A stretch of 64,000 nt of DNA. It comes from Allobosea caraganae. GTDB taxonomy: Bacteria > Pseudomonadota > Alphaproteobacteria > Rhizobiales > Beijerinckiaceae. The first letter of the stretch is position 1. Each line of letters begins with the position of its first letter. The notes beneath the pieces are model-generated. The model made no database searches. It had not been told where the DNA came from and saw only the letters and a program-made list of their open reading frames with translations. The DNA is taken from the NCBI RefSeq assembly GCF_003351345.1, contig NZ_QQTO01000011.1, positions 1-64,000 of the forward strand, given 5' to 3'. Below, piece by piece: positions 45,147-53,129 of the stretch. Both the position numbers and the translations under genes were made by a program.

Positions 45147-45170
45147 GCGCTGCGCGTCGCCGCGCAGCGC
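45147..45170 (+). terminator. Strong GC hairpin after the first tandem TctC gene
   Basis: GCGCTGCGCG (45147-45156) pairs perfectly with CGCGCAGCGC (45161-45170) around TCGC; TTCCT follows. The poor T-run makes it a weak or processing-type terminator between the tandem genes. Confidence 0.5.
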
Positions 45171-45242
45171 TTCCTCCGACGATCATATCCAAGCGGTTGC
45201 AGAACCAGCGTTCTGAGCCCCGACACACAACCGGAATGAGTT

Positions 45243-45275
45243 GATCCATCGATCGATTTGTCGATCGACTTGGAT
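45243..45275. promoter_or_regulatory. Inverted repeat upstream of the second tandem TctC gene
   Basis: GATCCATCGATCGA and TCGATCGACTTGGATC form an interrupted inverted repeat around TTTG, 24 nt before the start codon. In RNA it would form a hairpin just ahead of the AGGAGG ribosome site; in DNA it could be an operator. Confidence 0.45.
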
Positions 45276-45298
45276 CCAATAAGATTAGGAGGAAATGG

Positions 45299-46282
45299 AT
45301 GAACCGGAAACTCTTGCGTTTTCTATTGGCTGCCTTCGCTTTTGCTCCCGCAGCTTCGACCATCGCGCAGACGACGGATTATCCCACGCAGACCGTGCGG
45401 GTCATCGTGCCGTACGCACCGGGTGGCGGCACCGACATCACGGCCCGTATCGTCGCAGAGCAGCTCAGCAAGGAGTGGGGACAGAGCGTCATCATCGAAA
45501 ATCGGCCTGGCGCGGCATCCCAGATCGGCATCGACTTCGTCTCCAAGGCCAAGCCCGACGGCTACACCCTGCTCTGGGCTTCATCTGACGGGCTCTCCAT
45601 CTTGCCCGCCGTCAAGGCGACGGTCCCTTACAAGATTCCGGGCAGTTTCGAATTCATCTCGTCTTTCAGCTCCTACCCGCTCGTCCATAGCGTGTCCGCC
45701 AAGCTGCCGATCACGAACATGAAGGAATTCCTCGACTATGCGAAGGCTCATCCGGGCCAGATGAATTATGCGAGTACGGGCCCGGGTGGCGGTTCTCACC
45801 TGCAGGCGGCCTATATTGCGAAAGAGCTTGGCCTGGACTTGAAGCACGTCCCCTACGATAGCGGCGGTCCTGCATCCGTCGCGGTCGCCGGCGGCCATGC
45901 GGAGTTCACCGAGCAAGGCCCCTCGACGGTGTTGCCCTATATCAAGGCGGGCACCCTGCGCGCGATCGTGGTCTCCGGCAGCAAACGAGCCAGCGCTTTG
46001 CCGGATGTGCCGACGATTGCCGAGGCGGGTTATCCTAATCTGACTTCGGATCTCTATTACGGCATCCTGGCCCCGGCCGGCACCCCGGCGGCTATCGTCC
46101 AGAAGGTGAGGGACGATGTCCAGAAGGTCCTCAAGAGTCCCGGCATGACGGAACGACTCAATTCGCTGGGTCTCGAGCCGTTCGGGCTCACGGGCGACGA
46201 GTTCAAGACCTTCGTCGTCAATGATCTCAATAAATGGACCAAGGCCGCCAAGGCGATCGACTTCCGGCTTTCCGGCCCCTAG
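45299..46282 (+). CDS. TctC/Bug-family TTT binding protein (set 3, second of a tandem pair)
   Basis: This 327-residue protein has a Sec signal (MNRKLLRFLLAAFAFAP, cleaved after TIAQ about residue 24) and Bug motifs RVIVPYAPGGGTDITARI and ENRPGAASQIGIDFVSKAKPDG. Most positions are identical to the preceding gene product. AGGAGG precedes ATG. The stop codon TAG (46280-46282) lies inside the first bases of the 101-bp repeat, so that element has set the exact C-terminus (LSGP instead of LSGQ in the paralogue). Confidence 0.9.
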   Translation: MNRKLLRFLLAAFAFAPAASTIAQTTDYPTQTVRVIVPYAPGGGTDITARIVAEQLSKEWGQSVIIENRPGAASQIGIDFVSKAKPDGYTLLWASSDGLSILPAVKATVPYKIPGSFEFISSFSSYPLVHSVSAKLPITNMKEFLDYAKAHPGQMNYASTGPGGGSHLQAAYIAKELGLDLKHVPYDSGGPASVAVAGGHAEFTEQGPSTVLPYIKAGTLRAIVVSGSKRASALPDVPTIAEAGYPNLTSDLYYGILAPAGTPAAIVQKVRDDVQKVLKSPGMTERLNSLGLEPFGLTGDEFKTFVVNDLNKWTKAAKAIDFRLSGP

Positions 46283-46379
46283 ATCGCCGTGCGTCCTACC
46301 GGACGCAAAGTGACGATCTAGGCCTTTGTTGTTGCATCGGATCTTTCCGAAAACCGGATTCCACTTTTCGGTCCGATGC
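46279..46379. repeat. 101-bp interspersed double-hairpin repeat, copy B
   Basis: This is the inverted copy of the element at 18329-18429, same length, differing at only a few positions. It begins CTAGATCG, ends CCGATGC, and forms the same two hairpins. Its first bases supply the TAG stop of the tandem TctC gene. Confidence 0.85.
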
Positions 46380-46556
46380 CCTAGGCCGCGCGGGCCATCC
46401 TCTTCCGCAGGCGCTGTGCGACGACCGCCGCCGGACGTGTCGGCCGCCGCATAGCCGATCCTTCAAACGACGCATGCCTACCGATGCCGGAGCGGCAACG
46501 GCGCCATGCGGACCGAGTTCTGCGGCCGGTCAGCGCCGGCGACACGGGAAACAGGC

Positions 46557-47000
46557 ATGCTGCAAATCCAAAATATCCGACAGTTCTGGCTTGGTGTCCT
46601 GTTCGGCGTCATCGGCCTGATCGCGCTCTGGGAGCTTCCCCGGCCGATCGGGACGCTCACCGCGATGGGGCCGGGCTACTTCCCGATGCTGCTCGGTATC
46701 GGGCTGGTGCTGGCGGGAGCCGCATCGATCGTGATCGGCATCCGGTCGCACTCGCATACCGAAGTCGAGCCCCTGTCGCTGGTACCGACGTTCTTCATCA
46801 TCTCGGGCATCGTGGCGATGGCCTTGCTGATCGACCGCGCGGGCCTCGCCGTCTCGCTCCTCTTCATGGTTCTCGGCACTTGCTACGACCGGGTCCTCAA
46901 GCATCCGATCGAAGTCGCGGTCATCTACATCGCCGTGCTCGGCATGACCTGGGGCGTCTTCCTCCACCTCATCAAGCTTCCGATCAAACTATTCTGGTAG
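46557..47000 (+). CDS. TctB-family small membrane subunit (TTT set 3)
   Basis: This 147-residue protein has four predicted helices and the MGPGYFPMLLG motif. I chose ATG 46557 (GGGAAACAGG upstream); an in-frame ATG at 46506 adds residues lacking membrane or family character. It is separated from the TctC gene by the 101-bp repeat but keeps direction and order, and lies 20 nt from the TctA gene. Confidence 0.86.
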   Translation: MLQIQNIRQFWLGVLFGVIGLIALWELPRPIGTLTAMGPGYFPMLLGIGLVLAGAASIVIGIRSHSHTEVEPLSLVPTFFIISGIVAMALLIDRAGLAVSLLFMVLGTCYDRVLKHPIEVAVIYIAVLGMTWGVFLHLIKLPIKLFW

Positions 47001-47020
47001 TTCCTGGGAGACGATAGAAA

Positions 47021-48541
47021 ATGGATTTTCTGCAAAGTCTTCTGATGGGCTTCCACGTCGCGATGACGCCGGAAAACCTGATGTTCTGCCTGATCGGCGC
47101 GACGGTGGGGACCGCTGTCGGCGTATTGCCCGGCATCGGGCCGGTGACGACGATCGCCATGCTGATCCCGCTGACCTTCCACATGCCGGCGATCGGCTCG
47201 CTCATCATGCTCGCGGGCATCTATTACGGCGCCAACCATGCGGGCTCGACGACGGCCATCATGTTGAACATGCCTGGCGAACCCAGTTCCGTCGTCGTCT
47301 GTCTCGACGGATATCCATTGGCCAAGAAAGGGCGAGCGGGCGCGGCGCTGGCCATGTCTGCGATCTCCTCCTTCGTCGCGGGCTGCGTCGCTTTCATGAT
47401 CGTCGCGGCGCTCTCGCCGCAATTGTCCCATATCGCGCTTGCTTTCGGGCCGACCGAATACTTCGCCACCATCGTCATGGCGCTGATCATGGCCTCCATC
47501 CTGACCGATGACAGCCTCGTGACGACGCTCGGCATGTGCATGATCGGCCTTCTGATCGGGGCGGTCGGTACCGATCTGACCACGGGCGACGAACGCTATG
47601 CCTTCGGCATTCCGTCGCTGTCCGACGGGGTGAACTTCGTCGCGGTGGCCGTCGGCCTCTATGCCTTCACCGAGATCATCGAATACTCCGGCACCACGGC
47701 CATTCGCCAGAAGATGAGCTTCAGCTTCCGCGGGCTGATTCCGTCGCGCGATGATCTCACGCGCTCCTGGAAGCCGATCCTGCGCGGGACGGCGCTCGGG
47801 TCGGCCTTCGGCATCTTTCCCGGCACCGGGCCGATGCTGAGTTCGTTCGTCGGCTATTCGATGGAGAAGCGCCTGGCGAAGGACCCCTCCCGATTCGGCA
47901 AGGGGGCGATCGAAGGGGTGGTCGGGCCAGAAGCCGCGGCAAACGCGGCTGCCATCACCCACTTCATCCCGATGCTGACGCTCGGCATTCCGGCGGGCGC
48001 AGCCATGGCGATCATGCTCGGCGCGCTGCAGATCCAGGGCATAGCGCCCGGTCCCGGCGTCATGACTGACCATCCGGCGCTGTTCTGGGGGCTGATCGCC
48101 AGCATGTGGATCGGCAACCTGATGCTGCTCGTGCTGAACCTGCCGCTGATCGGCCTCTGGGTGCGGCTGCTCGGCATGCCCTTTCACGTTCTCTATCCGC
48201 CGATCATCGCCTTCTCCTGCATCGGGGTCTACAGCGAGCAGAACTCCTATTTCGACATCCTGTTCGCGGCGGGCCTCGGCCTGCTCGGCATCCTGTTCCG
48301 CATCCTGGGAGCCAATCCGGCGCCGCTGATTCTGTCCGTCGTCCTGGAGCCGTTGCTCGAGCAGAATTTTCGACGGGCGATGATCATCGGCAACGGCGAT
48401 GTCTCGGTCTTCCTCAAGAACCCGATCAGCCTGGGCATCCTGCTCTTCACGGCAGCGGTGATGATCTACTTCAAGGTCAAAAGGAAGTCGATCATCGACG
48501 ATGTCGTCAACCTCGACGACAAAGCGAGGGAGCCCGCTTGA
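47021..48541 (+). CDS. TctA-family large membrane subunit (TTT set 3)
   Basis: This 506-residue membrane protein is the most divergent of the three TctA copies: YYGANHAGSTTAIMLNMPGE replaces the usual [13 protein letters not shown], and GKGAIEGVVGPEAAANAAAI replaces the [10 protein letters not shown] stretch. These are ligand-path motifs, so a different substrate range from sets 1 and 2 is likely. GVLPGIGPVTTIAM and LTLGIPAGAAMAIM are retained. Confidence 0.91.
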   Translation: MDFLQSLLMGFHVAMTPENLMFCLIGATVGTAVGVLPGIGPVTTIAMLIPLTFHMPAIGSLIMLAGIYYGANHAGSTTAIMLNMPGEPSSVVVCLDGYPLAKKGRAGAALAMSAISSFVAGCVAFMIVAALSPQLSHIALAFGPTEYFATIVMALIMASILTDDSLVTTLGMCMIGLLIGAVGTDLTTGDERYAFGIPSLSDGVNFVAVAVGLYAFTEIIEYSGTTAIRQKMSFSFRGLIPSRDDLTRSWKPILRGTALGSAFGIFPGTGPMLSSFVGYSMEKRLAKDPSRFGKGAIEGVVGPEAAANAAAITHFIPMLTLGIPAGAAMAIMLGALQIQGIAPGPGVMTDHPALFWGLIASMWIGNLMLLVLNLPLIGLWVRLLGMPFHVLYPPIIAFSCIGVYSEQNSYFDILFAAGLGLLGILFRILGANPAPLILSVVLEPLLEQNFRRAMIIGNGDVSVFLKNPISLGILLFTAAVMIYFKVKRKSIIDDVVNLDDKAREPA

Positions 48542-48747
48542 TCTGAGCAAGATGTAAACCTCGCGAATTTCGGTCTCGATCCGTAATCGCCCGAAATCGA
48601 AGTCCAATACGGACGCTTATTACCCAGATTTTCCAACGGGCCGGGGCAACCGGATTACCGCAGCGGGCAAACTTGTCCGAAGGCGGGACGATCCAGCTAC
48701 GCCGGAGAAGCCATCAAACTTACGACTGCGCGAAAGGATGCCACTTC

Positions 48748-49896
48748 ATGAAGATTACCGACATCATCGTCCATCCCCTGCAGGCGGATCATAACCGCCT
48801 GTCCTGGACGGCTCACGAGCCTTTCGCCCGCGCTATTCTGACCCTGGTGGAAGTCCGGACCGACGAAGGCGTGGTCGGCATCGGCGAGATCGCGAGCGGC
48901 CCGCAGCCGGTGGTCTGCGACATGCTGAAATCGATCATCCCGACGCTCATCGGCCTCGACCCGCGTGGTCATACCGAGATCTGGGACCGGATGCTGTCGC
49001 TCACCACGCCGCGGCCGGGCGCCGTCTTCGACGGCGACGGCCTGCCGGCGCCGCTGGCGCGCCACTTGCGCTGGGAGTTCATGGCGGCGATGGCCGGCAT
49101 CGACATCGCGCTCTGGGACATCAAGGCGAAGTCGGTCAACCTGCCGGTCTTCCGCCTAATGGGCGGCACCCGCACCGATGTCTTCACCTATGGCGTCGGC
49201 GGCATGTATCGCAAGAACGGCAAGCCTTCCGACTACGCCGAGGAGCTGGCCGAGTTCGTCGATCGCGGCTTCAAGGCCGTGAAGCTGAAATCTGGCGGCC
49301 TGTCGCTCAAGGAGGAGGTCGAGCGCATCAAGGCCGTGCGCGACGCGATCGGCCCCGACGTCCAGCTCGCTCTCGACGTCAACGCCGCCTACAATGTCGA
49401 GGACTGCATCGAATACGCCAACACGGTGGCGGAATTCGACATCGCCTGGCTGGAGGAGCCGCTGCACTGGTACCTGCAGCCGGCGGATTTCGTGCGGCTC
49501 GCCAATTCCTGCCCGATCCCGCTCGCCCATGGCGAACGCGAATGGCACCGCTTCGCGGCCCGCGACTACATCGATTCAGGGGCGCTCCGTTACATCCAGT
49601 TCGACTCGGCCCGCTTCGGCGGGATCACGGAAGGCCTGCGCGTCGCGCTTTATGCCGAGCAGAGGAACGTGATGGTGCAGCCGCATTCCTGGCCGCATCT
49701 GCACGCCCATATCGCCTCGGCACTCGGCAAGGGAGCCTATGGCGCCGAATGCGTGCCTGACCCGCACATGCACCCGGTCCACCACGAGATCTTCAGCGGC
49801 GGCGCCTTCTACAAGGACGGACGGCTGCATCTCACCGAAGCCCCGGGCTTCGGCATGGAAGTCGACTGGAAGCGGGTGAAGGCGCTGACGGTCTGA
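48748..49896 (+). CDS. Enolase-superfamily (mandelate racemase/muconate lactonizing type) enzyme
   Basis: This 382-residue enzyme has a capping domain (1-125) and a barrel with the KxK motif in AVKLKSGG (about 198), metal ligands Asp in ALDVNAAY (about 212), Glu in WLEEPLHWY (about 238) and Glu in AHGEREW (about 264), and Asp/His partners in QFDSARFGG and QPHSWPH. This is the residue set of the mandelate racemase subgroup, which abstracts the proton next to a carboxylate; acid-sugar dehydratases are common members. ATG 48748 follows AAAGGA. It lies between TTT set 3 and the third PAL-like gene, so it probably handles the imported acid. Confidence 0.87.
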   Translation: MKITDIIVHPLQADHNRLSWTAHEPFARAILTLVEVRTDEGVVGIGEIASGPQPVVCDMLKSIIPTLIGLDPRGHTEIWDRMLSLTTPRPGAVFDGDGLPAPLARHLRWEFMAAMAGIDIALWDIKAKSVNLPVFRLMGGTRTDVFTYGVGGMYRKNGKPSDYAEELAEFVDRGFKAVKLKSGGLSLKEEVERIKAVRDAIGPDVQLALDVNAAYNVEDCIEYANTVAEFDIAWLEEPLHWYLQPADFVRLANSCPIPLAHGEREWHRFAARDYIDSGALRYIQFDSARFGGITEGLRVALYAEQRNVMVQPHSWPHLHAHIASALGKGAYGAECVPDPHMHPVHHEIFSGGAFYKDGRLHLTEAPGFGMEVDWKRVKALTV

Positions 49897-49933
49897 GACC
49901 TTTGATGCAATCGGAAAACTGGAAGGAAAAGCA

Positions 49934-50899
49934 ATGAGCGTCATCATGGGCACCGGCGAATACCGGTACCGGGTCGAAGAGCATTGGCCTCGCATCCCCG
50001 CCGATATCGAGATCGGCGACGTATCGGCCGTCACCGTGGACAAGAACGACCGCGTCTACCTGTTCAATCGCGGGCCGAACCCGATGATCGTTGTCGATAC
50101 CGCGGGCAATTTCATCGAGACCTGGGGCCAGGACGTCTTCAAGAGCGCCCACGGCGTCTATGTCGGCGAGGACGGGTATGTCTACTGCACCGACTGGGGC
50201 GACCACACGGTTCGCCGCTGCACGCCGGGCGGCAAGGTGCTGATGACGCTCGGCACGCCGGACCAGCCGGCGCCCTATATGAGCGGCAAGCCGTTCAACC
50301 GCCCGACCCATACGGTCCTGTCGCGGGACCTGAAATATCTCTACGTCACCGACGGCTACGGGAACGCCAAGGTCTATAAATACACCTATGATGGCGAGCT
50401 GGTGAGCTCATGGGGCGAATCCGGCACGGGCGAAGGCGAGTTCAACCTCCCCCATGCGATCTGCTGCGACAAGCAGGGGCGCCTCTACGTCGCCGACCGC
50501 GAGAACCATCGCGTCCAGGTCTTCGACGGCGACGGCAAGTTCCTCTGGCAGATCAATAATATCCATCGTCCGGGCGGCCTCTTCCTGTCGGAGGACGATG
50601 ATCCGATCTGCTATATCGGCGAACTCGGCCCCTTCTATGCGTTCAACCGGCACGCGCCCAATATCGGGCCGCGGGTCAGCATCATGACGAAGGAGGGCAA
50701 GCTCCTCGGCCGGCTCATCGGCGACCCGCCGGCAGGCAACGATCCCGGCCAGTTCCTCTCGACGCATTCCCTGTCGCTGGATTCCCACGGCGACATCTAT
50801 GTCGGGCAGGTCGGCAATAATTCTTGGCCAATGCTCTTTCCGGGCGAGCCTCTTCCGAAAGACCTTTGCCATATCCGCAAGCTAGTGCGGGTCCGATAG
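49934..50899 (+). CDS. PAL-like NHL beta-propeller protein 3
   Basis: This 321-residue paralogue is more divergent but keeps Arg46 (FNRG), His73 (AHGVY), Tyr142 (TDGYGN), His174 (LPHAI) and a histidine in STHSL near residue 277, the positions matching the animal alpha-amidating lyase active site. NHL blades include VYLFNRG, VYCTDWG, LYVADRENHRVQVF and IYVGQV. Unlike the other two it is the last gene of its unit and lacks the shared upstream dyad. No signal peptide is present. The GGAAGGAAAA sequence precedes ATG. Confidence 0.85.
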   Translation: MSVIMGTGEYRYRVEEHWPRIPADIEIGDVSAVTVDKNDRVYLFNRGPNPMIVVDTAGNFIETWGQDVFKSAHGVYVGEDGYVYCTDWGDHTVRRCTPGGKVLMTLGTPDQPAPYMSGKPFNRPTHTVLSRDLKYLYVTDGYGNAKVYKYTYDGELVSSWGESGTGEGEFNLPHAICCDKQGRLYVADRENHRVQVFDGDGKFLWQINNIHRPGGLFLSEDDDPICYIGELGPFYAFNRHAPNIGPRVSIMTKEGKLLGRLIGDPPAGNDPGQFLSTHSLSLDSHGDIYVGQVGNNSWPMLFPGEPLPKDLCHIRKLVRVR

Positions 50900-51343
50900 G
50901 CCTTAGCGCAATGACGACTTGACGTATGGCTTTTGGGTCCTGGCAGGACCGCCCGGAGCCGATGCCGGTTAGGCGCAAGATCCCGCTTGGTTCCGCGACC
51001 AATGTCCGGTCCCGGGTAACCTCCCAATGTCCGGTCCCGGGTAACCTCCCAATGTCCGTAGTTGGCGTGATACGAACCAATGAGCCGCTTCTGGCGAAGG
51101 CCCGGTACCATCTACCGCGGATGGACATCTTGGAGGACGGGCGCACGGTACCACGTTGCGCCTGTCACCCCATGCCATCGCATCCAAGTATGGGAATCTC
51201 ATAGCGCCAAGCGCGAACGCTTTCGTACATCTTCAACCAAAAAGCCGTGCTGCGATGCAACCTCTTGACTATGTAACCACGCTGTAACCACGGCCTTCCG
51301 CCGCGTCTGCGAAACCTCTCCGGCAGATCCAACGCCCAAACGC
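50900..51343. other. Gene-free junction between the catabolic block and the tRNA-Gly gene
   Basis: This stretch has no credible gene. It contains the palindrome GGTCCTG-G-CAGGACC (50936-50950), a 25-bp tandem repeat (51001-51058) and a short direct repeat TGTAACCACG (51272-51281 and 51283-51292). The broken, repeat-rich character next to a tRNA 3' end is what is left at many island or insertion-sequence boundaries. No integrase or transposase frame was found. Confidence 0.5.
51001..51058. repeat. 25-bp direct tandem repeat, about 2.3 copies
   Basis: Two exact copies of a 25-bp unit (beginning AATGTCCGGTCCCGGG and ending AACCTCCC) are followed by the first eight bases of a third. Multiple short repeats of this sort occur at the ends of IS21-type elements, so it may mark a degraded insertion end. 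No other copy was seen in the window. Confidence 0.75.
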
Positions 51344-51369
51344 AAAAAGCGCCGGAAAATCCGACGCTT
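51344..51369 (-). terminator. Probable terminator of the tRNA-Gly transcript
   Basis: Read on the minus strand, AAGCGTCGG pairs with CCGGCGCTT (one wobble) around ATTTT and is followed by a T-run. It lies 28 nt beyond the tRNA 3' end. Confidence 0.7.
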
Positions 51370-51396
51370 GCGATCTTTCTGGTTGGGAAAGATGTC

Positions 51397-51471
51397 TGGA
51401 GCGGGAGAAGGGATTCGAACCCTCGACCCCAACCTTGGCAAGGTTGTGCTCTACCCCTGAGCTACTCCCGC
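51397..51471 (-). tRNA. tRNA-Gly (anticodon GCC)
   Basis: The minus strand folds as a 75-nt cloverleaf including an encoded CCA. The acceptor GCGGGAG pairs with CTCCCGC. The D arm has AGCTCAGGGGTAGAGC. The anticodon stem CAACC/GGTTG encloses TTGCCAA, giving anticodon GCC. The T arm reads GAGGGTTCGAATCCCTT. The 3' end faces the catabolic block, making it a possible integration site. Confidence 0.97.
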
Positions 51472-51656
51472 GTCCGGACATCGTCGCGCCGTTTCCAGCG
51501 GCGAGGCCGGCTTATTGCCCCAAAGCGTCGCGAAGCGCAAGCGCCTTGTTGCAGGAACTTCACAGGAACTGGACGAAAGCCCGGCGAGCCGGCATCGCTC
51601 GACTTCACCCGGCCGCTCGGGCATCGTTTCGCGATGCGACGCGGGTCCGGATTGGA

Positions 51657-52379
51657 ATGCTGAAGGCGGTGGGCTCGTCCCGCGCGATTCGCCTGCTTCG
51701 GCGCGGCCTGCGCGCCGGCGCGCTCGGCCTGGCCGTTCTCCTGGCCGCGACCGGCCTTGCCCTTCTCGCCGGCGCCGTGCCGCTGCGCAGCGGGCCAGCC
51801 GCAGCCAGTGACGGCACGGTGACGATCTACGTGATGACCAACGGCTTCCACACCGATGTCGTCGTGCCGACGCAGACCGACGCCAAGGACTGGCGGCCGC
51901 TCCTGCAGGCCTCGCCGATCACCCGGCCCTCGCTCGATGCGCCGTTGATCGCCTTCGGCTGGGGTTCGCAGGCCGCCTATACCGAACTCGGCACGCTGGC
52001 CGATCTTTCGCCCGCCCTCATGCTCAAGGCCGTCGCCTTCGACCGCTCGGTCGTCCATGTCCAGCCGCTGGTCGCGATCCGGGCCGGCGAGAGCGTGCGC
52101 CGGTTCGTACTGACGGAGGCGGGCTACCGCGCACTCGCCCGCCATGTCGAGGACAGCCTGCAGCCGGGCGGGGCCGGCGAGCCGATCGCTCTCCCCGGCG
52201 TCACGCATGGCACCGGCGATGCCTTCCTGCGCGGGCGCGACCGCTTCTGGCTGTTGCGGAGCTGCAATGTCTGGGTCGGCGAGGCCCTGCGCAAGGCGGG
52301 ACTGCCGGTCGGGCTCTGGACGCCGGTCGCGCAATCGCTCATGTGGTCGCTCGGCCCCGGCGATGCGCCGGGCCGATGA
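51657..52379 (+). CDS. DUF2459 family protein
   Basis: This 240-residue protein has an N-terminal membrane anchor or signal (about residues 15-40; LGLAVLLAATGLALLAG) and the DUF2459 core: VMTNGFHTDVVVPT (about 58), FGWGSQAAYTE (about 101) and LLRSCNVWVGEALRKAG near the C-terminus. The family (often found beside urease or housekeeping genes) has no proven function; conserved His, Ser and Cys-Asn residues suggest a papain-like or amidase-type active site, which is inference. It probably faces the periplasm. ATG 51657 follows TTGGA. Confidence 0.8.
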   Translation: MLKAVGSSRAIRLLRRGLRAGALGLAVLLAATGLALLAGAVPLRSGPAAASDGTVTIYVMTNGFHTDVVVPTQTDAKDWRPLLQASPITRPSLDAPLIAFGWGSQAAYTELGTLADLSPALMLKAVAFDRSVVHVQPLVAIRAGESVRRFVLTEAGYRALARHVEDSLQPGGAGEPIALPGVTHGTGDAFLRGRDRFWLLRSCNVWVGEALRKAGLPVGLWTPVAQSLMWSLGPGDAPGR

Positions 52380-52404
52380 TCCGAAGCCTGAGACGCAGCT
52401 CCCG

Positions 52405-52944
52405 ATGACCTTCGCCCTGCCGATCGATATCCCGAAGCCGGCGCAGCCCGCCGACCTGATCGCCGCGCTCGACGCGCTCGGCATCGCCGTCACCCGCACC
52501 GACCACGAGGCGGTCTTCACCGTCGCCGAATCCAAGTCGCTGCGCGGCGCGGTCCATGGCCACCACACCAAAAACCTGTTCCTGAAGGACAAGAAGGGCA
52601 GGCTCTTCCTGGTCTCGGCGCTGGAAAGCACCAGGATCGACCTGAAGCGCCTGCACGAGACGTTGGGCGCCAGCGGCCGCCTCTCCTTCGGCTCGGCCGA
52701 ACTGCTGTTCGAGACGCTCGGCGTCACGCCCGGCTCCGTCACCGCCTTCGCCGTGATCAACGACCGCACCGGGCGCGTGACGATGGTGCTCGATGCGAAC
52801 CTGATGACCGGCGAGCCGATGAATTTCCATCCGCTGGTCAACACTGCGACTCTGCGGATCGCGCGCGAGGACATGCTGAGATTCCTGCGCGCCACCGGCC
52901 ACGAGCCGATGATCGTCGACCTGCCCGCGCCACCCGAAGCGTGA
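52405..52944 (+). CDS. YbaK/ProX-type aminoacyl-tRNA editing protein
   Basis: This 179-residue free-standing editing domain resembles bacterial ProX, which removes alanine mischarged on tRNA-Pro. Motifs are HHTKNLFLKDKKGRLFLV (about 60), the conserved lysine there, GRLSFGSAELLFETLGVTPGS (first 20: residues about 92-112) and FHPLVNTATL (about 140). Length and order match the family. It begins 26 nt after the DUF2459 stop with a weak ribosome site. Cytosolic translation quality control. Confidence 0.88.
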   Translation: MTFALPIDIPKPAQPADLIAALDALGIAVTRTDHEAVFTVAESKSLRGAVHGHHTKNLFLKDKKGRLFLVSALESTRIDLKRLHETLGASGRLSFGSAELLFETLGVTPGSVTAFAVINDRTGRVTMVLDANLMTGEPMNFHPLVNTATLRIAREDMLRFLRATGHEPMIVDLPAPPEA

Positions 52945-53129
52945 CGGCGCGCTTTTCGGACGACATCGTGCCGAAGCGATGGACAGACGGGCCGAGCCTC
53001 CCCATCTATGGCGCGCGCATCGGGCAGCCATGCGCACGGATTTCACATACCGGGACCATGGTCTAAAAGGCGGATCATACTTTGCCGCCGGATCGCGGCC
53101 CGGCCGATCGATGAGATGAAGGACGACCC

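Noticed and set aside
51001-51058. CRISPR array
   Set aside because: The repeats are directly adjacent with no spacers, only 2.3 copies, and no cas genes are present.
51199-51441. Short minus-strand coding frame running into the tRNA-Gly gene
   Set aside because: It overlaps the tRNA and its terminator and shows no protein-like features.
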